Positions 25,257 to 33,413 of a DNA stretch of 64,000 bases are shown here, piece by piece. The translations under genes and the position numbers were made by a program. The notes beneath the pieces were generated by a model. That model saw nothing but the letters and a program-made list of their open reading frames with translations. It was not told the origin of the DNA and searched no databases. Numbering within the stretch: position 1 is the stretch's first letter; the number at the start of each line of letters is the position of its first letter. The stretch spans positions 124,001 through 188,000 of the forward strand of contig NZ_JBGQOM010000001.1 in the NCBI RefSeq assembly GCF_052119645.1, written 5' to 3'. This DNA comes from Paraglaciecola sp030730205 (lineage in GTDB: Bacteria > Pseudomonadota > Gammaproteobacteria > Enterobacterales > Alteromonadaceae).

Positions 25257-28200
25257 CTATGCCGCGCAACGAGTGCGCGTACAAAGGGTCATCATGACTC
25301 GAGCATCGAGAATATTCACTACACCGTCATTATTTAAGTCAAATGCCATATCAATAGTTTGACGAGCCTGAATAGCGCTAATCAAACCTCTTACGTCATT
25401 AATATCAACATCACCGTCACCATCCCAATCGCCTTTTACGGCCGCGGCTTTTAGTTCAATCGCGATCACAACAGGATCATGGTCCGACATACGGTAAGCA
25501 TCAGGTGCATAAAAATCACTGATTTGTTGTTCTGATTTACTACCGAAGTTGTAATCAAGTACCGTGGGTTCGTCGGCATTGATGTGCCATTCTGTGGTAT
25601 CAACTACTTTGTCTAGCAGGGCTTGGTTAGCCAAGGCATGATCCAAATAGCCATATTCACCACCAAAGGCATATGAATAAGCGTCTGCGCCTTTAAAAAA
25701 ATTCGCTAAGTCGGTGTAACCCGCTTCTTTAATTTTAAGAATGGGATCTTCTTGAGCATAAGCATTTAAGTCGCCAATGATTAAGGTTGGTGAATCGGGA
25801 TATTCTTGTGCCAAAAAGGCAGTTAACGCTTCGGCGGCACGAGTTCGTGTGAGGTTACAATTGCCTTGCCCGGTTGAAGTATCGTCATCACCTACGCCAC
25901 AGGTAGAACCTTTGGATTTAAGGTGGTTAACACTTACTACAATTTCTTGAGCATTTTCAATCAAAGCAAACTTTTGATTGAATGACGGTCTGTTTTTAGT
26001 ATCAACAAATAACGGCCCTTGCTCATCAGTGATAGAGTTGCTGCTGGTCAATACTTTATAGCCACCGACTGGCGAAACCTTACTGGGTTTATACAACATA
26101 GCCACTTTAATTTCATCGGTACCAATAGCACCACCACCATCAACAAATGTATAAACACCTGTACCGACAACGGCATTTAAGCGACTGGTTAACTCTGCGA
26201 TGGCACTGGTTGAATCAAAACCATCGTTTTCAATTTCCATCAAACCAACAATATCAGCATCCATTGCTGCTAACGCTGCTACTGTTTTAGTAAGCTGGCG
26301 CTCAAATTCCGCTGCAGTGAGCGCACCACGAGAAGTGGGGAAACCAGCACCTTGGCCATCACCGTTAAACAAGTTCAATACGTTTAAACTGGCGACTTTT
26401 AGATTTCCCAAGGTAAGTTCTGGAGCCGCTGTTCTTGGATTATTTGCGACGAAAGTAGGCGCTTCAGTAGGAATAATCCGATAGAGATTAAAGCTGAAGT
26501 CCATTACGCCAGTCAAACTGCTCACTATGTCGCCACCACGTAAGGTGTTGTTGGCTGACAAATTACCTGTTGGATAAATAACTGGGTCAGGGTTTGAACC
26601 GTTCATCCCATCATCTAAGGTGATTTTATTCAGGGCATTTTGAGCTGCAAGCGCAATCGCTTCTTCACTGCCTGCCGGATAAATGTTGGTCGGTACAAAC
26701 AAGCGACCATTAGACAAAGCCACTTCACCATAGCGACCTAGGCTGTAATTGTCGGTTACCGTTAGTTCAGAACTTGTACTTACCAACATGCCCTCTAACG
26801 ATTCAGGAAACTCAGCATCAGCAAATGGCAAACTCAAGGATGTAGCAGTGACAGAATCAACACCACAATCTAAGGGAGCGGTAGTAACGTTTAATTGCGT
26901 TTTATCAAAATACTCTTCTACCTTACCAAGCACTCGAACCACCGTACCAGCTGTTGGTAATTCGCCAGAGTAATAGACAAAAATGCCCTCAGATGTCTGG
27001 ATGTCGGCATCCATATCAGCGGTTTGCTCTTGAATAAAGAAACCACTTAGATTGGCAAATGAAGCACTCACTACCGCTTCAAGCACATGAGTTTCACCAA
27101 CAAGAGGTGACATTGCGCCATTACCTTGTACTGCACTGATTAGCGTAGCGGGGTCAGCACATTGGCCTAAAACTACGTCACCGCCTGTCTCGCCACCGTT
27201 GTTGCCTGTGTCACCCGCTGCACCAAAACTTTGATTGGTATTAACCATACCGTAAGTGGAAGCCATTGCGTCTTGCCATGTAAAATCAGCGTATTCAAAG
27301 CCTGAACCAGCCAATTGCAGAGAATCACCGTCTAATGTACTACCGAATTCCGCTACACCAATGTCTTCGCTCATCATACCTGAGGCAGGACCATTGGTAG
27401 CAACGAAACTTCCTTCATAACTCAAGAATTGCAGAACTGTCGTACCATCAGCCGCCACTAACGCCACACCGTCAGTCACACCGTTTTGAAGCCCAGAAAT
27501 AGGGAAGAACAGAGTACCAAAGCTATTTTGTTGGTTCGGGATAATACCTGATAAGGCGGTAATGCTGTAAGTTTGACCATTTGAGCCGTTATATGGCACT
27601 AAACTCATGCCAGTTAAATCCAAACCTGCTAAACCCGCTATTTCAACGCCTTCACCTGCATCTGCGCCAGCATCGTCATAATGAATTTCATTGATGAAGG
27701 GTAAAGGTGCAATAAAGGTTTGCCCTGTGTTAACCTCATCATAAGTGCTTGGCGCCGCATCTTGCCATGCAAAGTCAGAATACTTGAAACCTGAACCGGA
27801 TAATTGCAGGGAGAAACCGTCTAGCGTAGAACCTGGTTCATTCACACCGATATCTTCGCTGGTCAGGCCATTTGCAGGGCCGTTAGTAGCCGCAAAAGAG
27901 CCCTCGTAACTCAGAAACTGTAGCACGGTGGTACCATCGGCAGCCACCAACGCCACACCGTCTGGCGCACCATTTTGTAAACCAGAAATAGCAAAAAATA
28001 CCGTACCAAAACCGTTTTGTTGATTCGGGATAGTGCCTGACAGGTCTGTGATGCTATACGTTTGACCATTGTTGCCATTGTAAGGTACAAGTGACATTCC
28101 GCTTAAGTCAGTACCTGCAGGGCCTGCAATCTCGATACCTTCACTTGCATCCGCGCCTGCATCATCATAATGAATTTCATTGATGAAGACTAAGCTAGAA

Positions 28201-29699
28201 GTGCCGGTCGCTGGCGTTTCGCCGCCAGTATCACCACCACCTGTGTCACCACCGCCAGTATCTCCACCACCGGTATCACCGCCACCAGTGTCACCACCGT
28301 CAGTCGAATCACATGAGTCAGCTGGGTATAAGGTTGCTACCCAAGCAGGATTATCAATAAAGGGGTTACGGTTACCTTGCAATTCATAAATACGATCATT
28401 ACGGCGTTGCTCTGAGGCATCAACTGGATCAGCACTGTTCCAGGCAATTAGGGTACACAACTTACCCAGATTAGGTTCGCCACTGCTGGTAACGCGATTA
28501 ACTAATACCAAATCAGGTGTGTTGTCAGAGCCGGATCCTTCATAGCGGGTATCCAAATAAAACATCATACGCGCCACGTCGCCTTTGATGTCATCCCGGG
28601 GCTCAAAAGAATTACTGTCGATGCGGCTGCTTGGACTTTCGGCCAACGGAGAATCACTATTGTCAAAATCCAGATTGCTGCGTGAACTGTTAACACTGAT
28701 GTCCGTCGCACGTAAATGATGAATGTCGTTGTAGGCCTCAAAACTTTGAGACGCAAAGCCATGACTGTTAGGCCATGAATGCTCACGGTTCCAGTTATCA
28801 GGGTTTGAACTGGCTGCACCGCTGCCATTGGTCGACTTGGCTTGTGAGCGAGCGGTATACCAAAGTATGACATTGTCAGTGTTTGCCGGATCTTCATCGG
28901 TGTAGGTTAAAGCTGTCCAAACTTCAGCATAACTTAAAGATTTAATCTCTGAACTGATGATTGAATTAAGTGCAGTTTTAATAGCGGAAGGACCAGAGTT
29001 GAGATCTATTTCGGTTTGAACCGATTCATAATAAGTGGTCGAATTAAAGGCAGCTAAATCTTTAAACTTTTCTAAATCTGGACAGTTAGTACAAACGCTT
29101 CCACTGATTACTGTGCCGCCAGTATCAGCGGAATCTCCCCCCCCAGTATTGCCACCTCCACCAAAACTCTGTCCAGCATTAATGGTCCCAAAAGAACTGA
29201 CTGAGCCTTCAGTCCAAGTGAAATCTGATGCGTTACTTCCTGTACCAACTAATTGTATCGAAGTACCGAGTGCCGCAGCATTTTGAGCTACCCCTATATC
29301 AGTACTTGTCAAACCGTCAGCAGCGCCACCACTAGCCGTCATCGAGCCTTCATAACTTAAGAACTGAATCACATTATTTTCGGCATCAACTAAAGCCACA
29401 CCATCAGGTGACCCATTTTGAATACCACCTGAAGGTCCACCGAAAGAAAGAGCACCAAAACCTTCCTGTTGATCAACTATCACTCCACTCAGAGTAATAG
29501 TGCCATACACAGAATTATTATTACCGTTATAAAGCACAAGACTCATACCCGACAAATCTGTTCCTGCGGTACCCACTATTTCAATGGCTTCACCTACATC
29601 AGTACCATTGTTGTCATAATGTATCTCATTTATAAATACAGTCGCTTGCGTGACGGGCACCATAAAAAGTGCCAGCAGCGCTGGGTATTTTAGTTTCAT
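25257..29699 (-). CDS. Secreted dual-nuclease protein with lamin-tail-like repeats and C-terminal dockerin
   Basis: A 1480-residue exported protein; signal peptide about 1-19. Order of parts: lamin-tail-like domain 1 (about 20-180, VFINEIHYDNNGTD start); endonuclease I domain (about 202-464) with WNREHSWPNSHG and DIHHLRATD, the His-metal nuclease motif; a GDTGG linker (about 467-493); lamin-tail-like domains 2 and 3 (about 500-830), close copies of each other; an OB-fold region (about 840-1090); an endonuclease/exonuclease/phosphatase domain (about 1095-1417) with LKVASLNVLNLFN, GLMEIEND, GDLNAYAQEDP and SDHDP; and a type-I-like dockerin (about 1421-1473) with two Ca loops, DWDGDGDVDINDV and DLNNDGVVNILDA. 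ExeM/NucH-type exonucleases share part of this plan. It probably degrades extracellular DNA for nutrients or biofilm turnover. Confidence 0.88.
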   Translation of the reverse strand: MKLKYPALLALFMVPVTQATVFINEIHYDNNGTDVGEAIEIVGTAGTDLSGMSLVLYNGNNNSVYGTITLSGVIVDQQEGFGALSFGGPSGGIQNGSPDGVALVDAENNVIQFLSYEGSMTASGGAADGLTSTDIGVAQNAAALGTSIQLVGTGSNASDFTWTEGSVSSFGTINAGQSFGGGGNTGGGDSADTGGTVISGSVCTNCPDLEKFKDLAAFNSTTYYESVQTEIDLNSGPSAIKTALNSIISSEIKSLSYAEVWTALTYTDEDPANTDNVILWYTARSQAKSTNGSGAASSNPDNWNREHSWPNSHGFASQSFEAYNDIHHLRATDISVNSSRSNLDFDNSDSPLAESPSSRIDSNSFEPRDDIKGDVARMMFYLDTRYEGSGSDNTPDLVLVNRVTSSGEPNLGKLCTLIAWNSADPVDASEQRRNDRIYELQGNRNPFIDNPAWVATLYPADSCDSTDGGDTGGGDTGGGDTGGGDTGGGDTGGETPATGTSSLVFINEIHYDDAGADASEGIEIAGPAGTDLSGMSLVPYNGNNGQTYSITDLSGTIPNQQNGFGTVFFAISGLQNGAPDGVALVAADGTTVLQFLSYEGSFAATNGPANGLTSEDIGVNEPGSTLDGFSLQLSGSGFKYSDFAWQDAAPSTYDEVNTGQTFIAPLPFINEIHYDDAGADAGEGVEIAGLAGLDLTGMSLVPYNGSNGQTYSITALSGIIPNQQNSFGTLFFPISGLQNGVTDGVALVAADGTTVLQFLSYEGSFVATNGPASGMMSEDIGVAEFGSTLDGDSLQLAGSGFEYADFTWQDAMASTYGMVNTNQSFGAAGDTGNNGGETGGDVVLGQCADPATLISAVQGNGAMSPLVGETHVLEAVVSASFANLSGFFIQEQTADMDADIQTSEGIFVYYSGELPTAGTVVRVLGKVEEYFDKTQLNVTTAPLDCGVDSVTATSLSLPFADAEFPESLEGMLVSTSSELTVTDNYSLGRYGEVALSNGRLFVPTNIYPAGSEEAIALAAQNALNKITLDDGMNGSNPDPVIYPTGNLSANNTLRGGDIVSSLTGVMDFSFNLYRIIPTEAPTFVANNPRTAAPELTLGNLKVASLNVLNLFNGDGQGAGFPTSRGALTAAEFERQLTKTVAALAAMDADIVGLMEIENDGFDSTSAIAELTSRLNAVVGTGVYTFVDGGGAIGTDEIKVAMLYKPSKVSPVGGYKVLTSSNSITDEQGPLFVDTKNRPSFNQKFALIENAQEIVVSVNHLKSKGSTCGVGDDDTSTGQGNCNLTRTRAAEALTAFLAQEYPDSPTLIIGDLNAYAQEDPILKIKEAGYTDLANFFKGADAYSYAFGGEYGYLDHALANQALLDKVVDTTEWHINADEPTVLDYNFGSKSEQQISDFYAPDAYRMSDHDPVVIAIELKAAAVKGDWDGDGDVDINDVRGLISAIQARQTIDMAFDLNNDGVVNILDARVMMTLCTRTRCAA
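27223..28200 (-). repeat. Tandem 489-bp duplication encoding lamin-tail-like domains 2 and 3
   Basis: The segments 27223-27711 and 27712-28200 encode adjacent domains that are very similar in both protein and DNA; for example TGAATTTCAT recurs at 27682 and 28171, exactly 489 bp apart. This indicates a fairly recent in-frame duplication. Domain 1 (about 29160-29640) is a more diverged copy. Confidence 0.85.
28221..28295 (-). repeat. Five 15-bp units encoding a Gly-Asp-Thr-Gly-Gly linker
   Basis: Five near-identical 15-bp units (such as GCCGCCAGTATCACC) code on the minus strand for repeated GGGDT, a flexible linker between the endonuclease I domain and the next lamin-tail-like domain. Unit number may vary among strains. 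Confidence 0.85.
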
Positions 29700-30184
29700 C
29701 GTTTCTCCTAACTGTTTTTAGCCAGTTTTCTGGTTATTTTTATTTATGGCCAGCGATTTTGTTTTAGTTCTATTACATCCAGATGAATGTCAGAAATAAA
29801 TGTGCGGCTTTTTATCTTTATTATAAATCGGTGGATAATAAGCGAATTGACACGGAATAATGCCAGCCGATTTTGGCTGATAATTGCACAAGATTTGGGT
29901 GTTTTCTAGTTAAATAGACTAAATAGTCTACATTATTTTTTTTGGGCAAATTTAACTCTCTAAACCCTTACAAGCGAGCCCCAAGGCAGGGCAAGAAAGC
30001 ATCATTTTAGCGCACAGAATACATAAAAAGCCATAATTTACATTTACTTATACCGTTTAGCTATCAATAGCACTTATTTTCTACCTCAAATAAGCGAGCT
30101 GCACATCCGCTATTTACACATTACGACTTCGGGTGTAACCTGCATATCAAATACATATCATAATAATATCAAATGGAGTTACAC
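29700..30184. other. Divergent intergenic region, about 485 bp
   Basis: AT-rich spacer between the nuclease gene and the SPFH gene, which must hold both promoters; no clear -35/-10 pair stood out. A short inverted repeat TAGACT-AAAT-AGTCTA (29915-29930) followed by a T run is the only structure noticed. No gene is seen. Confidence 0.5.
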
Positions 30185-31042
30185 ATGTTGACTGAGAAAA
30201 AAGGGTTTTCAATTAATGGGTATTTAGCTTTTTTTGTGGTGTTACCCATTTTACAAATTAGTTTTGGTGCCATGGCATTACTGCAAATACTTGTGCCACT
30301 CGCAATAGTTGGCAGCTTAATTGTTGCGGTGTGTTGGGGCGGATTTTTTATGGTGCAACCTAATCAAGCTAAAGTGATGACCTTGTTTGGCAGTTATGTA
30401 GGCACTGAAAAGCGCAACGGACTAAGGTGGACTATTCCATTTTATATGCGTAAAACGGTGTCACTGCGTGTTCGCAACTTTGAATCAGCCAAAATTAAAG
30501 TGAACGACAACCTAGGTAACCCCATCGAAATTGCCACTATTGTGGTGTGGTCAGTCACCGACTCAGCAGAAGCGATGTTTGAAGTCGATAATTACGAAAG
30601 TTATGTCATCATTCAAACCGAATCAGCCTTAAGAAACATGGCCAGTAGCTACGCCTATGATCCGCAAGACGACAACAGTCAAGACATTGCCCTTCGCAGT
30701 CATCCTCAGCGTATTTCTGAAATATTAAAGCAAGAAATTCAAGAGCGTTTAGGTAAAGCAGGATTAACCGTACATGAATCAAGGATCAGCCATCTAGCCT
30801 ATGCGCAAGAAATCGCCAGTGCGATGTTACAAAGACAGCAAGCTACCGCCATCATTGCCGCTCGTAGCAAAATAGTTGAAGGAGCCGTAGGTATGGTTGA
30901 AATGGCACTCGATAGGCTCAAAGAGAAAAACATGGTTGAGCTCGATGAAGAGCGCAAAGCCATGATGGTCAGCAATCTGTTAGTTGTATTGTGTGGTGAT
31001 AAAAATGTGCAGCCTATCGTGAATACCGGCTCGATATATTAA
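30185..31042 (+). CDS. SPFH/band-7 domain membrane protein
   Basis: A 285-residue stomatin/prohibitin-like protein. Two hydrophobic stretches (about residues 11-50) anchor it; the SPFH domain follows (FFMVQPNQAKVMTLFGSYVGT, RNGLRWTIPF, VNDNLGNPIEIATIVVWSV), then a coiled region with QRQQATAIIAARSKIVEGAVGMVE. ATG 30185 is preferred because GGAG lies 6 bases upstream; an ATG 12 bases earlier overlaps that site. Such proteins scaffold membrane microdomains; a specific client is not evident. A small ribbon-helix-helix gene follows by 31 bases and is probably co-transcribed. Confidence 0.88.
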   Translation: MLTEKKGFSINGYLAFFVVLPILQISFGAMALLQILVPLAIVGSLIVAVCWGGFFMVQPNQAKVMTLFGSYVGTEKRNGLRWTIPFYMRKTVSLRVRNFESAKIKVNDNLGNPIEIATIVVWSVTDSAEAMFEVDNYESYVIIQTESALRNMASSYAYDPQDDNSQDIALRSHPQRISEILKQEIQERLGKAGLTVHESRISHLAYAQEIASAMLQRQQATAIIAARSKIVEGAVGMVEMALDRLKEKNMVELDEERKAMMVSNLLVVLCGDKNVQPIVNTGSIY

Positions 31043-31073
31043 TCGTCAGATAAACAAAAAAAGGAACTGTATT

Positions 31074-31268
31074 TTGTCCAAAAAAGCTTTCCCGCTTAGG
31101 ATTAATGCTGATGTATTAGCGGCCATACAGCGATGGGCAGATGACGACTTGCGTAGTTTAAATGCGCAAATCGAATATGTACTGCGCGATGCCCTAGTCA
31201 AACAAGGGCGAGTAAAGTTGATACAAAAAGTAGTCACGGAAGTGGTTGAAAACGACACCAAAACATAA
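31074..31268 (+). CDS. Small Arc-like ribbon-helix-helix protein
   Basis: A 64-residue protein with the Arc/MetJ fold pattern: a short strand FPLRIN, helix A (ADVLAAIQRWADDD), then RSLNAQIEYVLRDALVKQG as helix B with the SLNAQI start typical of Arc-family proteins. It probably dimerises and binds DNA. The start is TTG, with AAGGAA about 8 bases upstream and no in-frame ATG. Pairing with an SPFH gene suggests autoregulation of this operon or a role with the membrane protein; no toxin gene is visible, so it is not called an antitoxin. Confidence 0.75.
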   Translation: MSKKAFPLRINADVLAAIQRWADDDLRSLNAQIEYVLRDALVKQGRVKLIQKVVTEVVENDTKT

Positions 31269-31288
31269 ATTCTAATTAGGGCGAGTCG

Positions 31289-31334
31289 TGGGTTTTATGG
31301 AGTCTGGTGAGTTTTCACCAGCCCCCATAAACCG
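31289..31334. terminator. Hairpin between convergent genes
   Basis: GGTTTTATGG pairs with CCATAAACC around an inner stem TGGTGA / TCACCA. It lies between the ribbon-helix-helix gene and the convergent surface-protein gene. No long T run, so termination strength is uncertain. Confidence 0.45.
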
Positions 31335-31347
31335 AGCATTAGCTTAA

Positions 31348-32103
31348 CTATCGGGCCGTGATTTCGGGCTGTAAGCGGCGACGACGGAAAACAAAGATAG
31401 GCAATAAAAGTAAGATTAAATAAGCCATACTTCCCCCTTCCACCACCACTACCGATTCAACATACTCATAGTCTTTGCTTTCTAGACCAATTAAGTACAA
31501 GTCAGGGTCATCGTTACCGTCCAGAATGGCAACTAATTCATCTGTGTATGCATCATAGAGTTCTATTAATAGTTCGTAGTCACCGGTGGGAAAGCCCTGC
31601 AACAATTCGCTATCAACAAGTAAACTGTCTTCGCTGTTTTCACCAAAAATAGTAAAAACCGAGGTGGTGTGGTATTCCTTAAAAACCTCGCCTCTGGCTA
31701 AGTACAGGCGCGCATAGACATCCGCTTCGTTGTAAAACGTGTCGGCATCAAATTCTAATGAAAACCGATAAACGTAACCATCGTAATCTAGATCGTTACG
31801 CAGCGTAATCCGCGCGTCGTATATCCAAAAATCATTTTCATCATTATTTATGACGGGGCGAGACTGCAAACTAATTGCACCTTGCGTGTGTAAGGCCGAG
31901 GACTTGGTTTGTGCAGAATGCCCTGCTTTACTCATAGTTTGCACTAATGATTTACTGTTGCTACCAGAGTGTTTACTGAATATTGGACTGCTGATATTGT
32001 GCTGCGTTTCGCTAGATTGAGCTGACCATGTGTCATCTTGTGCCATGGCCTTGCATCCAATAAGTACACTTAGCAAGGTAATTAAACGTAGTATTTTCAT
32101 CAC
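31348..32103 (-). CDS. Choice-of-anchor-H-like exported protein with GlyGly-CTERM-like tail
   Basis: A 251-residue exported protein: signal peptide (about 1-21, KAMAQ), a low-complexity Ser/Gln-rich stretch, then a beta-rich domain (about 85-215) with repeated acidic Asp/Tyr segments (NDLDYDGYVYRFSLEFDAD). The C-terminus reads EGGSMAYLILLLLPIFVFRRRR, a GlyGly-CTERM signal that in other bacteria is processed by rhombosortase after type II secretion. Function unknown; it matches the choice-of-anchor H family seen in marine gammaproteobacteria. TTTTAAGGAGAAAG-like SD lies just upstream of the start. Confidence 0.75.
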   Translation of the reverse strand: MMKILRLITLLSVLIGCKAMAQDDTWSAQSSETQHNISSPIFSKHSGSNSKSLVQTMSKAGHSAQTKSSALHTQGAISLQSRPVINNDENDFWIYDARITLRNDLDYDGYVYRFSLEFDADTFYNEADVYARLYLARGEVFKEYHTTSVFTIFGENSEDSLLVDSELLQGFPTGDYELLIELYDAYTDELVAILDGNDDPDLYLIGLESKDYEYVESVVVVEGGSMAYLILLLLPIFVFRRRRLQPEITAR

Positions 32104-32243
32104 TTTCTCCTTTTTAACATTGGAAAGAGTGTGACGGCTACAGTATGAACCAAAACTGAAGCCTTACTTAATTACATAAAAAAGTGCGATTTAAAAAATA
32201 AACGCCTTCTTAATTACCTGCGCAATCATTAAAAACAAATTCA

Positions 32244-33098
32244 CTATTTAAAACCGCGCTTTTCTTTCAGTAACTCATAAGCAGCTTGAATATCCTGCGT
32301 TTTATTTTTAGCCAGCTCTAAGGCCTGTTTTGGTAGCCCTTTAGACACTAATTTATCAGGATGATTTTCACTCATTAACTTGCGGTAGGCTTTTTTAATT
32401 GATTTATCGTCATCTGAGGGACTCATGCCCAAAATTTTGTAGGCATCATCGATAGACTGCTGAGCGGAATAGCTGGTGTTTCGCCTTTGATTAGAAGAGT
32501 GACCGCCTTGGCCTTGATTTCGCCCTTGAGCACTTCGAAAGCGAAGTTCTGCTTCAAATACAGACAGTAAATACAGTAAGTCGTTCTCGCTAAATCCCAT
32601 GTAGCCTGCGACTTTTTCTAATATTTGTTGTTCTGCTTTGTCTAAGGTGCCATCAACATAGGCCGCTTGAATTAAAATTTCTAAGTAGACCTGCAGCACA
32701 TCACGGCGCCCATGACAAGACTCTTTAAACTCTAGTACCGTTTCCTTGAGGGGGAAATCATTGGCCTTACCTTCTCTGAAAGCTTCTTGCGCTTCACGCC
32801 GGGTTTCACCCTCCAAGCCCATTTGATTCATTAGTAAGGTGGCCATTTTTATTTCTGCATCGCTGACCTTTCCATCGGCTTTAGCAATGTGTCCCATCAC
32901 AGAAAACAGAGTATGAAAAAAGATCGCTTGTTGCTTAATCTCATCCTGACTGGTAAAAAATCGGCTAAAACCGCCCATTTGATTAAAGTCTTGGCTATAA
33001 CCTTTATCGAAAAAGTGCCCGACAATATACCCCAAAATTGCACCGGGGATACGAGCAAACATGAAACCAAAAAGCGTACCTAAAATTCTACCGATCAT
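32244..33098 (-). CDS. djlA: DnaJ-like membrane co-chaperone DjlA
   Basis: A 284-residue inner-membrane J-protein that stimulates DnaK. The N-terminal membrane helix (MIGRILGTLFGFMFARIPGAILGYIVG) contains Gly repeats as in E. coli DjlA (271 residues). A TerB-like helical domain (about 50-190) with AKADGKVSDAEI and YVDGTLDKAEQQIL follows, then a Gln/Asn-rich linker and a C-terminal J domain (about 217-284) with the HPD tripeptide (SENHPDKL). It is divergent from lptD, the same arrangement as in enterobacteria. Confidence 0.92.
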   Translation of the reverse strand: MIGRILGTLFGFMFARIPGAILGYIVGHFFDKGYSQDFNQMGGFSRFFTSQDEIKQQAIFFHTLFSVMGHIAKADGKVSDAEIKMATLLMNQMGLEGETRREAQEAFREGKANDFPLKETVLEFKESCHGRRDVLQVYLEILIQAAYVDGTLDKAEQQILEKVAGYMGFSENDLLYLLSVFEAELRFRSAQGRNQGQGGHSSNQRRNTSYSAQQSIDDAYKILGMSPSDDDKSIKKAYRKLMSENHPDKLVSKGLPKQALELAKNKTQDIQAAYELLKEKRGFK

Positions 33099-33413
33099 AG
33101 TGATGTGTCAGTGCCTTATAGCGAAATTAAAAGAAGTAAAACCACCTTGAGTCACCCAATCTCCAAAGACCAAGCGAGTAATTCAGACGACCTAGCCGTT
33201 AAATTGTCTAGCCGATTATCAGCAATGGGATCGTCTTGACTATTTTACAAGGGTAAGGTGCAGACAAATAGCCTTTAAAACCACATTATCGGCCCAGCAA
33301 AGCATAGAATTGTTGCTTTTTTTGCAAGTCTGCTGGTAAATCTTGTTGAAACCCTTAAAATCGCCCACTGTTATTATTGTGCTACGCAACTTGGGCTGTA
33401 TTAAACCTTTTCT
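33099..33413. other. Divergent djlA/lptD intergenic region, 315 bp
   Basis: Contains the promoters of both genes. TTGAAA (33346-33351) with TATTAT (33372-33377) before lptD has a spacer of 20, too long to call with confidence. No sigmaE-type site was recognised. No gene is seen. Confidence 0.4.

Noticed and set aside
28221..28295. Short regular repeats that might suggest a CRISPR-like array
   Set aside because: Units are contiguous 15-mers without spacers and encode an in-frame linker.
28180..28389. Pro/Ser-rich open frame on the plus strand
   Set aside because: It is the complement of the GDTGG linker repeats of the nuclease gene; the repeat pattern is produced by the coding strand.
29915..29930. 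Inverted repeat with a T run as a terminator
   Set aside because: Only a 6-bp AT-rich stem, in a divergent promoter region where no transcript should end; kept only as a possible operator.
31074..31268. Calling the ribbon-helix-helix protein an antitoxin
   Set aside because: No toxin-like partner gene lies on either side; its neighbour is an SPFH protein.
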